NCBI GenBank assembly: GCA_024707365.1
Contig: JANPZV010000005.1
Span: forward strand, 248,001 to 312,000
DNA length: 64,000 bases
Direction: 5' to 3'
From: Terricaulis sp.
GTDB lineage: Bacteria; Pseudomonadota; Alphaproteobacteria; Caulobacterales; Aquidulcibacteraceae
In this document: positions 46,771-56,421 of the stretch, in pieces
Layout of the letters: each line of letters opens with the position of its first letter
How positions within the stretch are numbered: position 1 is the first letter of the stretch
Translations under genes and position numbers: made by a program
Notes under the pieces: model-generated
The model's input: the letters and a program-made list of their open reading frames with translations, nothing else
What the model was told of the DNA's origin: nothing
Databases searched by the model: none

Positions 46771-48786
46771 CTAGCGCCCGAGCCACGGGGTCAGTGCTTT
46801 AAGCGCTTTTTCCGCCTCGCGTCCGACTTTGAAGTCAAAGTTGCGGCCGTTGACGCGGCCCGCCATGAGTTGATTGAAGGCGCGGTCCATCTCGGCGCGC
46901 CAGGGCACAAGCGTGGCGCTGCGTTCGTGGAAGAGCACGGCGAAGCTGCGCTCCGCTACGCGCACCCGCTGCACAAAGACGCCGGCAACCCGATCACCGT
47001 CCCGCGCAAAGTGCGGCACGCGGCCCGTGTCGCGCTCAATGCGCTGCAGCAGGTTCTCCTTCTCAAGCTGGCGCAGCTGACGCTGCCAATCCTGATTGAG
47101 ACGAAGCCCATCGCCGTTGTCACGCGCGACGCCCATCAAATCGAGCGACCTAACACGCTTGGACCAGGCATCCTGAATCTCCCGGCCAAAGTGCTCGCGC
47201 GCGAGTTGGCTGGTGTCCTCCAGGCCCATGCTCACGCGATCAAGCCAGGTCGGCCCGCGATAGTTCGCCTGCTTCTCAAGCGAATGCGGGTCGATCAGAG
47301 TTACCCGCGCGCTTTGGCGGGCGCCGCGAGCCTCGTGCTGGCGCACGCGCTCCTCGTAGTTCTCCGGGATCAAGAACACGCCATCCGCCGTGCGCTCAAC
47401 GATCCCGACGCGCCGCAAAGCTTCTAATCGGCGCTCATGCATTTCGATGTAATTGACGCGATCGGTTGGGATCGTCTGGGCGTGCAGTTCTGCCGAATAG
47501 GCGAGACCACTCTCGCGCGCGATAGCGAAGATGGTGCGATCGGCCGGCTTTAATTCCGGTTGGCTGCGCTCTAGCCGCAGAATGGCGCCGCGCTCGACGC
47601 CATCGAGTTCGCGGAGCTGCTCGCGCGTAGCCACACGCGCTGTCCAAACCTTGCCGTCGATGCCTTCGATTGCAATCAAATGCGGCCCGCGCGGATCGTC
47701 GCCGATCTGCTCGAAGCCTATCAGCCGTCCAGTGGCGCGCTGGCTCGAATGTGCCGCCTCCAGTTCACGCAGCCGCTCGCGCTCGATGCCGCGATCTTCC
47801 CGCGCCAGAAGCCGCGCCGTCGCTCGTTCGCGGTCGCGCACATCCGCAAGGCGCGTGAGCTTGTCCTCTAGCTCTGGATCAAGCCGCCAGACGCCCGCGT
47901 CGGTGCGCTGCGCCAGCCCCCAATCCTCAAGCCGGTTGAGGCGCTGCACCAGCGGGCCGCGTATGCGCCCCTCTTGGGGGAGGTCGGCTAGCCGCACCTC
48001 GTTGTCTCGCGCTCGCTCTCGAAGGAGCTCGTCGAGATGGGTCTGCCGCTCCAGCTTGGCGGCGCGCTCGGCGCGGCGGTCGAGGTCGCGAGACAGTTCC
48101 GTCTCCAGGCGCGGGCCGAGCTCGCGGGTGGCGATTTCCTCGGCCCGGTGGCGCATGCCGTAGGATATGTATTGGCGCGGGATGACCAGGTCGCGCCCGT
48201 CGTCGCGCTTGCCCCGGACCAGCAAGTGAACGTGCGCGTGGCCGGTGTCGTGGTGCTCGGCGGCGATCCAGTCGAGGCTGGTGCCCAGATCCTTCTCAGC
48301 CCGGTCCATCAGCTCGCGAGTGTAGTCGCGGAGGTTTTCCATCTCGATCCCGTTCTCGGGGGAGATTATGATCCGGAAGTGGTGGCGGTCGTCGGCGCAG
48401 CGGTCGACGAAGGCGGCGCCATCTGCCCGGTCCAGCTCCTCGTCGAACACCTTGACCTCAGAGCCGTCCCGGCCGGCGCCGTCGCGCTCGACATAGAGCG
48501 TGTGACGCATCATCGAACGCGCTCCCCCACCGCCCCCACCGCCGCCACCGCCAACCTTGTCGTGAACGACCACGCGCGTCTTGATGATGACCTTCTGCGA
48601 AGTCGGGTCGCGCGCCTCAGCGAGCTTCACGCCGCGAGCGCCCCGCGTTCGGTTGTACCAAGCGGCGCGGACGCGCTTCTCGCCCGCGCTCCGCACCTTT
48701 GGCGCCTTCGGTGTTGGCTCTGGCGCGCGTGGCTTGCGCCGCCCGAAGTCGCCTTCGAAGAGATCGTCTTGGCGCGGATCGGACAT
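46771..48786 (-). CDS. HUH relaxase, DUF3363 type
   Basis: 671 residues from ATG 48786. AAEHHDTGHAHVHLLVRG carries the metal-binding HUH triad of conjugative relaxases; the catalytic Tyr is likely in the VIPRQYISYGMRHRAEE region. A run of ten glycines precedes SMMRHTLYVERDG, and several repeated winged-helix-like units (RLNRLEDWGLAQR, RRLEALRRVGIVERT) follow, as in DUF3363/TraI-like proteins of alphaproteobacterial mobile elements. It would nick the transfer origin and pilot the strand. Lack of transfer-pore genes suggests mobilisation in trans. Confidence 0.82.
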   Translation of the reverse strand: MSDPRQDDLFEGDFGRRKPRAPEPTPKAPKVRSAGEKRVRAAWYNRTRGARGVKLAEARDPTSQKVIIKTRVVVHDKVGGGGGGGGGGARSMMRHTLYVERDGAGRDGSEVKVFDEELDRADGAAFVDRCADDRHHFRIIISPENGIEMENLRDYTRELMDRAEKDLGTSLDWIAAEHHDTGHAHVHLLVRGKRDDGRDLVIPRQYISYGMRHRAEEIATRELGPRLETELSRDLDRRAERAAKLERQTHLDELLRERARDNEVRLADLPQEGRIRGPLVQRLNRLEDWGLAQRTDAGVWRLDPELEDKLTRLADVRDRERATARLLAREDRGIERERLRELEAAHSSQRATGRLIGFEQIGDDPRGPHLIAIEGIDGKVWTARVATREQLRELDGVERGAILRLERSQPELKPADRTIFAIARESGLAYSAELHAQTIPTDRVNYIEMHERRLEALRRVGIVERTADGVFLIPENYEERVRQHEARGARQSARVTLIDPHSLEKQANYRGPTWLDRVSMGLEDTSQLAREHFGREIQDAWSKRVRSLDLMGVARDNGDGLRLNQDWQRQLRQLEKENLLQRIERDTGRVPHFARDGDRVAGVFVQRVRVAERSFAVLFHERSATLVPWRAEMDRAFNQLMAGRVNGRNFDFKVGREAEKALKALTPWLGR

Positions 48787-49071
48787 CGCAAGCGCTCCGA
48801 AATCGGAGGCGCGAGCGGCAAATCTCATCCAGCCTGCGTGCAGCCTGCGCGACATGGCGCGCAATGTGCGACGACCTGGAAAAATAGATGTGCAGACAAG
48901 CCGCTGCGCCTATCCAAGGTGCAGCGCATTTTATCTTGCCTCAACCCCTTCGTCCTTTTCCTCGTTATGCTGGTCGTTGCTTCGTTATTCTTGGAGAAGG
49001 CAAAACGCACACTTGCCCCATAGCCGCACATGATATTATCTCCGGTTGTGCTGCCGATGTGAACGCGTTGA
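48787..49071. other. 285-bp divergent intergenic region, possible transfer origin
   Basis: Between the relaxase and SIR2 genes. It has a direct repeat of CAGCCTGCG (48832-48840 and 48843-48851) and an adjacent inverted repeat TGCGCG-ACATGG-CGCGCA. Origins of transfer usually lie beside the relaxase, so this is a candidate; no known nic consensus is recognised. Small frames here are unconvincing. Confidence 0.3.
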
Positions 49072-50382
49072 ATGATCCTCTCCGACGAACTGCGAGTCCG
49101 CCTGCTAGGCGCGATAGAGACTGATACGCTCATCTTCCTTTGTGGCGCTGGCCTTTCCATGGCGTCGCCTAGTGCCTTGCCGTCGGCGGCAAAGGTAGCC
49201 GAGACATGCTTCGATAAATGGAGCGCAACGGAAACGCTTGCCCCCGAATTGCGCACGGACATTGATGCCTTGGCGGGACACTTCCATGCTCGGGGAGATC
49301 TTCCCACGTTTCTCGGAATCGTGCCTTGGAACGAATTATCCGGACCGCCGAACGCGGGGCACGCCGCGATCGCCGATTTGCTGGTCAGCCGGGCGGCGAT
49401 GGCGGCTCTCTCCGCTAATTTCGACACCATGATAGAGCGATGGTCGCAAAGTCGCCGCGTGGCCATGCGCGGCGCGCTAAGCGGCCAAGAGGCGGTTACT
49501 TACGCGAGCGTTTCTAATCCCCTGGTGAAGTTCCACGGATGCATGAACCTTGCCCAGGCGGAGACCCTTTGGACCCACGGGCAGCTGGATGAGGCGTCCG
49601 TGAAGGCAAGAATCCAGAGTCTGGCCAATTGGATGACTCTGCACCTTCCAGGAAAGCACTTAGTGATTGTCGGTTTCTGGACGGACTGGGGCTATTTGAA
49701 CTCAGTGCTCGCTGAGTCCTTCAACATCAGCAACGCAGCCTCCGTAACCGTGATTGACCCGAGCGCCCCGGACACGCTTCAAACGAAAGCGCCGGAGCTT
49801 TGGGAAAAGCTGAAGTCTCTGAGCACCAAGTTTACTCACCTACAGGCCTCAGGGGCGGATGCGCTGAATGAGCTTCGCACCGAGTACTCGAGGGCTTGGC
49901 TGAAGAAGTGTTTCGCCTTGGCAAAGCCGCTCGCTGAGACCATGGGACTGAACCTCGATCCCGACATTGGGTCCATGACTAGCGAAGAATTGTACTCGCT
50001 TAGGCTGGATGCTGAGGGATTGCCACCCGATCACGCAGGCAAACTAAAGGAGCCTCCTCAGGGTGCCGCAGAATCTGCATTCCTCCGGCTGAAATTGATG
50101 AGCAAGGGAGCCGTCGCGACCGGCGCGCTTCTCACACTCGACGGAAAAGTGATCAGGATTCTGAATGGCGCCGGACGTCCGCTGCAAGAAGTCCGCGAGA
50201 AACATACAAACGCGGCAAGCGTAACTGGACCGGATTACGTCATTTGTGCTGGCGCTGTTGATGCCGGCGTTCCAGCGCGGCTAATCGCGTCAGGTCGTGG
50301 GCTGAGTTTTCTTCGCCCATCGCCGGGAGGCGGCTCCATCTGGTTGACAACGCAAGAAGCAACGGCGGAGCTATCGCTGTGA
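49072..50382 (+). CDS. SIR2-like NADase-type effector
   Basis: 436 residues. FLCGAGLS (GAGxS loop, residues 25-29), SANFD (Asn116, Asp118) and KFHG (His155) match the NAD-binding and catalytic residues of SIR2 proteins; there is no zinc-binding Cys tetrad, as in defence SIR2 domains that degrade NAD. Residues ~250-436 form a separate C-terminal domain of unknown family. It is the first gene of a rightward three-gene operon; the TGA overlaps the next start as GTGA. A role as toxic effector released when the SMC-like partner senses invasion is inference. Confidence 0.8.
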   Translation: MILSDELRVRLLGAIETDTLIFLCGAGLSMASPSALPSAAKVAETCFDKWSATETLAPELRTDIDALAGHFHARGDLPTFLGIVPWNELSGPPNAGHAAIADLLVSRAAMAALSANFDTMIERWSQSRRVAMRGALSGQEAVTYASVSNPLVKFHGCMNLAQAETLWTHGQLDEASVKARIQSLANWMTLHLPGKHLVIVGFWTDWGYLNSVLAESFNISNAASVTVIDPSAPDTLQTKAPELWEKLKSLSTKFTHLQASGADALNELRTEYSRAWLKKCFALAKPLAETMGLNLDPDIGSMTSEELYSLRLDAEGLPPDHAGKLKEPPQGAAESAFLRLKLMSKGAVATGALLTLDGKVIRILNGAGRPLQEVREKHTNAASVTGPDYVICAGAVDAGVPARLIASGRGLSFLRPSPGGGSIWLTTQEATAELSL

Positions 50383-50919
50383 TCGACATCTTGTCCAGCG
50401 CGCAAGTACTCCTTCGGGAGGCGAATTATACAACTCGGCTCGTAGAAATATCCGATGCTCAGTTGCTCTGCTTCGAGGACGACGCGGTCTTGGGGTTTTG
50501 CCATGCGTTCGAAAGTGCCAGTGCACTGCTTGAACGTTGGACCGCAATGGAGGCAGCCATCCTAAATAGATTTGCAGTGAACTTCAGGAGCGCGGGAGAC
50601 AAAGCGTGGAACGTGTATTGCGTCTGGCTATGCGGTGGCGATGCAGATCACAGCCAGGTCCGTGCAATACGCAGTATCGAGGAGAGATCTAGACCGTACG
50701 AGAAAGATCGCTGGTTGCGCGATCGACACACGAGACGAACTCGTCCGCGTATTGCTCCCGGTCCTGCCGCTTCAGTACACGCCTAGCCTCCGAACTGAGG
50801 ATGCCACGGAGCGCTTACAAAAGCGCATAGATGCAGTCGCGGCGGCTGCCGCAGCCTCGTACCTAGATGAAAGCGTTCAGCCGGCCGACGTCGTCCAGCT
50901 TCTGGGCAGACCACTATGA
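50379..50919 (+). CDS. unknown middle component of the SIR2/SMC operon, frameshifted
   Basis: About 180 residues. The first ~100 (ILSSAQVLLREANYTTRL, FESASALLERWTAMEAAIL, WNVYCVWLCGG) and the last ~78 (DLDRTRKIAGCAIDTRDELVRVLLPVLPLQ, then LQKRIDAVAAAAAASYLDES) are in two frames, joined by removing one base in GAGAGA near 50680-50688. It is helical and soluble. It overlaps both neighbours (GTGA and ATGA). Size and position match the middle-component proteins of ABC three-component conflict systems, but I cannot see a named domain. Confidence 0.6.
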
Positions 50920-52974
50920 AGGTCCAATTCGTAGAACTTGCGGGTTTCCGAGGCTTTCGGGTGCGGACGCGCTTCGACATACCACGCGGTTTTGTCGTTC
51001 TCACTGGTCGGAACGGGACCGGGAAAAGCACCGTATTAGATGCGATCGACTTCGTGCTCACAGGTACGATCAATAAATTCGCCGTGACCGGTGCACGAGG
51101 CGGCGGGCTCGAGAGCCATATTTGGTGGGTCGGCAACGGAGTTGCGAGTGAGCACTACGCTCGCATCGGCTTCGCGACGGACGATGGACAAGAGCTTGTG
51201 TTGACGCGGGAGCGCGATGGGAAGCTCGACTGTGCCCCCCAAAAGGTCGCGGACATCCTTTGCGGTGGGGCAGCGCATGGGGAGAAGTGGGCTGAAACCT
51301 TGATGCAGACGACACTCATACGCGATGAAACCCTCTCTGGTCTCAGTCTTGATTTGCCGGAGCAAGCAAGGTTTGCCGCGGTACGCGCGGCCATCGGAGG
51401 GCTAACCGGTCCGGATCACTCAGTGCGTACAAGTGCAGTGCTACGCGAGGCCAACACCGCGCGCACGGAGCAAGAAGCTCGGCTCAAGTCGGTTGAGGGG
51501 GATTTAGGCCGCGCCCTGTCAGCACTCACTGAGGCGCGGAGCGCCGCCGATAAGCAACCGGATGTTGCCGAAGCGATGCGTATTCTCAACGCGATTGCCC
51601 CTGATCTCGCGGGCGCGACCGACGGTGTCGCTGAGCCATTGCGGGCGCCGGATTGCCGGCCGCAAGCAATCCATCCGGGTCCTATCCGACGCCATAGCCC
51701 GTGTTGAAGCCGTCATGCGAGATCGGCTCCACTTTGCATCGGAAAGCGGCATCGCAGAGCTGCATCAAGCGGACACCGCTGTTGCTGAAGCACGGGACCT
51801 TGAGGCGCGGGCGATACGAGGACGAGACGAAGCGCAAGCAAGGCTAGCCGACGAGCGCGCGACAGATGCCTTCGCCACCCATCTCGTCTCTGTGCTCGAT
51901 CATGGCGAAGCGTTGGGACTTCAAGAGGGGCATTGCCCGTTATGCGACGCGGCAAGAACGAATGAAGAGTTCGCCGCCGCAATTCAGGGTGCGCGCCGGC
52001 GGCTGGACACTCGTGGTGAGAGACTCTCCGCCATGATCAAGCAGCTAGAAGAGGCGAATGCCGCCGTTTCTGCAGCGGCCGTCACGCTTGGGGAAGCGAT
52101 CAAGAGACAGCAGGAGCTCACTGAGCGTGTTGCGCTCATCGAGGGCACCTTGCTTGAGGCGACGGAAATCTTTTCATCGAATGGCTTTGATGCTGAGCGA
52201 GATAATCCCCCCGTGGCCCGCGAGGCCCTTTTGCGCCGGCAGGAGCAAACGGCGTCGTTGGAGCAAGCTCTCTTCATTCTGGAGGCATCGGCCGCGCATG
52301 ACCGAGTTGCGTCTTTGGAAGCCAAGGTCGCCCAGCTTCGCTCATTAGTCGAAGAAGAGACGACTCGGTTGCTTGATGCTGAGAAGGCCGTCGAGACCGC
52401 TCGACAGATCGATAATGCCGCAAAGGTTGTGGCCAACCAGGTGCTTACCGAGCAATTCGATACAGTGATGCCACTGCTAAAGGAGTTGTACAGACGCCTT
52501 AGACCTCACGCTGATTGGCAGGAGATCGAAACTGACTTCGGTGGTCGTATCCGGGCTTCGCTCAACTTCACCGTGGGCGACGGAAAGAACCCACAGTTCC
52601 TGTTCAGCAGCGGTCAGCGACGCGCAGCTGGCCTTGCATTTCTACTATCCATTCACCTCTCACGCCCTTGGTGCCGACTTCGGTCGCTGTTACTCGATGA
52701 TCCTGTACAGCACATAGATGACTATCGTGCGCTCAATCTAGTTGAGGTCTTGTCCGCCGTTCGAAGGACCGGGCGGCAGGTTATTGTGGCCGTAGAAGAT
52801 CCCGCGTTGGCGGATCTTCTGAGTCGCCGGCTCCGCAGCTCAGGTGCGGAGGGCGGGCGCCGCTTCGATCTTGCCACCGGGAATGACGGGGCATCATGTG
52901 TTGAACGTGCTCTGGAAATCTTCCCCTCCCGCGCCGGACGTGCTGACACTCGCTCAAGCTTCGTAAGTCCCTAG
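50916..52974 (+). CDS. SMC/Rad50-like ABC ATPase with CxxC hook, frameshifted
   Basis: About 685 residues. Walker A GRNGTGKST (31-39), a coiled-coil arm with a zinc-hook-like CPLC near residue 340, then the returning coil, the signature FSSGQRRAAGLAF and Walker B SLLLDDPVQHIDD near the end. The arms are shorter than in true SMC or Rad50. One extra base in the GGG at 51643-51645 splits the frame. Last gene of the SIR2 operon. Such ATPases are the sensor or loader of ABC three-component systems. It ends in a 3-base overlap with the convergent integrase gene. Confidence 0.75.
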
Positions 52975-54182
52975 CTTGCAGCTTGAGCCACGGCTTTTTC
53001 ACGTAGCCTATCGAGATAATCCGCCCACCACTGCGCCAAACGGACGCGATCTGGCCAGTATTCGCTGCGTGCATAAGCTCGTCTGATGGCGTTGGCGTCC
53101 TGATGCGCCAAGGCGCGTTCTATGACTTCGGACGAAAATTTGGAATTCTCGTGCAAGAGCGACGACGCCAACGCGCGGAAGCCGTGAGCGCTCATCTCTT
53201 CCTGTGAAAATCCGATGGTTCTGAGCGCTGCACAGACGGTGTTTTCGCTGATCGGCCGATCGCGCGCGCGTTCGCCGGGAAAGCAGAGCCCGTCTTCCTC
53301 ATGACCCGTGAGGTCATGCAGGTCACGAAACACGCTAAGCGCTTGGCGCGACAGCGGCACCTTGTGTTCGCGCCGCATTTTCGTGCGCTCGGCCGGTATA
53401 GTCCAAACCTTGGCTTTGAGATCGATCTCATTCCATCGGGCCAAGCGGCATTCGCCGGGTCGAGGAAAGCAGTACGCCATGATCTGCATGGCGGCGCGAA
53501 CCACTGGTCGATCGTATTCTGAGATCGCGACCATGAGGCGACCGGCACCCTTTGGGTCGGTGATTGCCGCGCGATGCTTCGTTTTCGGCGTTGCGATTGC
53601 GCCCCGGAGCGAAGGCGTTGGATCGAATTGGGCGCGGTTCGTGGCCACCGCAAGCCGCATGACCTGGCCGATGGAGGCCCGCAGCCGGCGCGCAGTCTCC
53701 AAATGTCCTTTGGCCTCGATGTCGCGAAGCAATCCCAGCACCTCCGCCGGCGTGATCGCGGCGACGGGACGGTTGCAGAGAGGCGCTGCCAGGTCCTTCA
53801 ACAACCAACGACGCTTGGAGATCGTGACCGCCGCCTTGCCTTCCCGCTCCATGCGCGTCAGCAACTCGTCGGCTACAAGGCCGAACGTCGAAGCCCTCGC
53901 CACGCTCGCTGCAAGCCGCGTGACCTTGCGCTCCTCCATAGGATTGAGCCCGTCACGCAATTGCTTGCGCGCAACCGCGAGCGCCTCTCGCGCCTCGGCA
54001 AGCGAAACCTCAGGATAGGCGCCGAGCGCGAGTGTCAGCCGCTTTCCGCCATAGCGGTAATTGTAGCGCCAAAAGCGCGAGCCATTGATCGCCACCAGCA
54101 TGTAGAGGCCGTGGCCATCGGTGAGCTTGTAGGGCCGCTCTTGCGGCCGTGCATTCCGGCACTTGGCGTCTGAAAGCGGCAT
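52971..54182 (-). CDS. tyrosine recombinase/integrase, P4 type
   Basis: 403 residues from ATG 54182. The N-terminal DUF4102 domain has LTDGHGLYMLV and RYGGKRLTLALGAYPEVSLA; the catalytic domain has Arg241 (RPGE), H333-x-x-R336 (AHGFR), His360 and Tyr370 (RRAYARSEY), the full tyrosine-recombinase set. It lies 197 bases from the 3-prime end of tRNA-Leu, the usual insertion site of such enzymes, and so marks the right end of the island. Confidence 0.9.
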   Translation of the reverse strand: MPLSDAKCRNARPQERPYKLTDGHGLYMLVAINGSRFWRYNYRYGGKRLTLALGAYPEVSLAEAREALAVARKQLRDGLNPMEERKVTRLAASVARASTFGLVADELLTRMEREGKAAVTISKRRWLLKDLAAPLCNRPVAAITPAEVLGLLRDIEAKGHLETARRLRASIGQVMRLAVATNRAQFDPTPSLRGAIATPKTKHRAAITDPKGAGRLMVAISEYDRPVVRAAMQIMAYCFPRPGECRLARWNEIDLKAKVWTIPAERTKMRREHKVPLSRQALSVFRDLHDLTGHEEDGLCFPGERARDRPISENTVCAALRTIGFSQEEMSAHGFRALASSLLHENSKFSSEVIERALAHQDANAIRRAYARSEYWPDRVRLAQWWADYLDRLREKAVAQAAS

Positions 54183-54378
54183 GGCGGTATCGCTCCCGGC
54201 GTATGAGCAGCAATACCGCCTATATACCGCCAATTTCGTTTGGTGGCCAATTCTTGGTTGCAGACAGCCGTCATCGCGCGAGAGGAGAGAAGCTCCTCTT
54301 TTCGCTGTGTTTTCAAGGAAATACGGTGATTTACGGGGTGTTCCGAGGAAGGCGGCGGAATGCCTCGGAAAGTGTAAG

Positions 54379-54463
<85 letters not shown>

Positions 54464-54571
54464 ACTGAGCGCGGGGGTTTAGGGGAGCGGGGCGGCGGCG
54501 TCAATTGGGCTGTTGCGCGCCGGGCGCGTCATCCCTCCCCTTCGTCGCCTGAACGTGCTAAACGCTGGAAA

Positions 54572-56332
54572 ATGCGTTTGCTTTCCTTCGCGGCCGCCGC
54601 CCTGGCCCTTGCCGCCTGCGCCACCGCCCCGGCCGCCCCCGCCTTCAGCCCCGCCCTGACTGGCGAACAGGCCGCCCCGATCCTGGCGCGCACCCAGCGG
54701 CTGCACCTTGCGCCTGACCTTTCGGCCCTCACCTCGAGCGAGCGCGCGGCTGTGGCCGAACTTTTGGCGGCGGGCGAGCGCCTGCATCGGCTCTACATGG
54801 ATCAGCGCCACCCGCAAGCTTTGGCGGCGGCCGATTACCTTGCCGCGCACCCCGAGCTTGAGGCGCAGCGCGACCTTTTCCGGCTCAATAGCGGGCCGAT
54901 CGCCACCACGCTGGAAAATTCCCGTGCGCCGATCCTGACTGTCTCGCCCGAAACGCCGGCGCGGAACGTCTATCCCGCCGCCGCCACGCGCGCGGGCGCG
55001 GACGCCTTCTTCGCGCAGCATCCTGAGCGGCGCGCCGAATTGCTCGATCCGCGCGCGGTGGTGTGGCTCGCCACGCCCGAAAACAAGCGCCGCGTGCTGC
55101 GCACGCTCGATCAGCATCCGGTGTTCGATACGCTGCACTCAGGATTACGCGCGCGCATCGAGGCGAGCGAGCGCTACATGGCCGTGCCGTATGCGGTGGC
55201 CTATGCGGAGGACATCCTGTTCGTCTATGCGCGCCTCAATGCCGCGGCGGCGCATGTGCAAGCGGGCGATCCCGCATTCGCGCGCTATCTGCGCTTGCGC
55301 GCGCGCGATTTGCTGGCCGACGATTATGAGGGCGGAGACGCCGCCTGGGTGACGGGGCGCTTCACCGGCAATCTCAACGCCCAGATCGGCGCCTATGAAA
55401 CCTACGATGACGCGCTGTTTGGCGTGAAGACGTTCTTCTCGCTCTCGCTTTTGGTGCGCGACCGCGCCCGCAGCGATGAATTGCAAGCCGCGCTGGCTGA
55501 CATTCAAACCGTCGAGAACGCGCTGCCCTACGCCGATCACCGCGAGGTGCGCAGCGATATTCCGGTGGGGGTTTACAACATCATCGCCGATTTCGGCCAA
55601 GCACGCGGCGCCAACACCGCCACCATTTTGCCGAATGAAGCCTATCTCGCGCGTCAGTACGGGCGCACCATCCTCATGCGCGGCAATATCCTGCTGAGCG
55701 ATGAGGTGTTCGCCGAAACCCAGCGCGCGTTCGCTGCGGCGGTGATCCCGGCGCAAGCGGGCGATCTGACGCCGGAGGGCGGGTTTTATCGCACGCTCTG
55801 GCACGAGGTCGGCCATTATCTTGGCGTGGATCAAACCGCGGATGGGCGCGATCTCGATGATGCGCTGGAGGATGTGTCCTCACTCTATGAAGAGATGAAG
55901 GCTGATCTGGTTTCGCTCATGGCTGCGCGCATTCTGCATCAGCGCGGGCGCATCACAGACGCGCAGCTCACCGCGATCTACGCCGGCGGCGTCCGCCGCG
56001 TGCTGCAGAAAAACCAGCCCCGGCGCGAGCAGCCCTACGGCATGATGCAACTGATGCAATGGAACTGGTTCCTTGAGCACGGCGTGCTGAGCTTCGCGGA
56101 TGGGCGGCTCACTATCCATTACGCGCGCTACCCCGCTGCGGTGGAGGCGCTGACCCGCGAGGTGCTGGCGATCCAGCGCGCCGGGAACCGAGCCGAGGCT
56201 GAGGCCTTCATCACCCGCTGGGGCGCCTGGCGCGAGGATCTGCACGGCGTGATCGCCGCCAATATGCGCGCGAACGAGCGCACGCGCTTTAACCTCGTGA
56301 CCTATGAAGCGATCGACGGCCCACAGCGCTGA
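54572..56332 (+). CDS. M49-like zinc peptidase lipoprotein (dipeptidyl-peptidase III-related)
   Basis: 586 residues. Lipoprotein signal with lipobox LAAC (Cys 16). LWHEVGHYLGV has the HExxH zinc motif, with EEMKADLVSL ~50 residues later supplying a second Glu, the spacing of DPP III-type (M49/NUDIX-associated) metallopeptidases. The N-terminal ~400 residues are helical with LPNEAYLARQYGRTILMRGNI, also seen in this family. It is an envelope protease or peptidase; the substrate is unknown. It stands alone with its own promoter region after the tRNA. Confidence 0.75.
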   Translation: MRLLSFAAAALALAACATAPAAPAFSPALTGEQAAPILARTQRLHLAPDLSALTSSERAAVAELLAAGERLHRLYMDQRHPQALAAADYLAAHPELEAQRDLFRLNSGPIATTLENSRAPILTVSPETPARNVYPAAATRAGADAFFAQHPERRAELLDPRAVVWLATPENKRRVLRTLDQHPVFDTLHSGLRARIEASERYMAVPYAVAYAEDILFVYARLNAAAAHVQAGDPAFARYLRLRARDLLADDYEGGDAAWVTGRFTGNLNAQIGAYETYDDALFGVKTFFSLSLLVRDRARSDELQAALADIQTVENALPYADHREVRSDIPVGVYNIIADFGQARGANTATILPNEAYLARQYGRTILMRGNILLSDEVFAETQRAFAAAVIPAQAGDLTPEGGFYRTLWHEVGHYLGVDQTADGRDLDDALEDVSSLYEEMKADLVSLMAARILHQRGRITDAQLTAIYAGGVRRVLQKNQPRREQPYGMMQLMQWNWFLEHGVLSFADGRLTIHYARYPAAVEALTREVLAIQRAGNRAEAEAFITRWGAWREDLHGVIAANMRANERTRFNLVTYEAIDGPQR

Positions 56333-56421
56333 CGCAACGGCATCGGCGCGCCGGCGCCACTTGCGCGCTATAAGGCGCCAAAGCATAGCCGGCCGCCAAG
56401 GCCGCATACGGAGGCCGCGCC

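Noticed and set aside
48037..49023. 328-codon plus-strand frame opposite the relaxase
   Set aside because: Antisense to a gene with clear HUH motifs; its hydrophobic C-terminal end lies in the intergenic region without a start or ribosome site.
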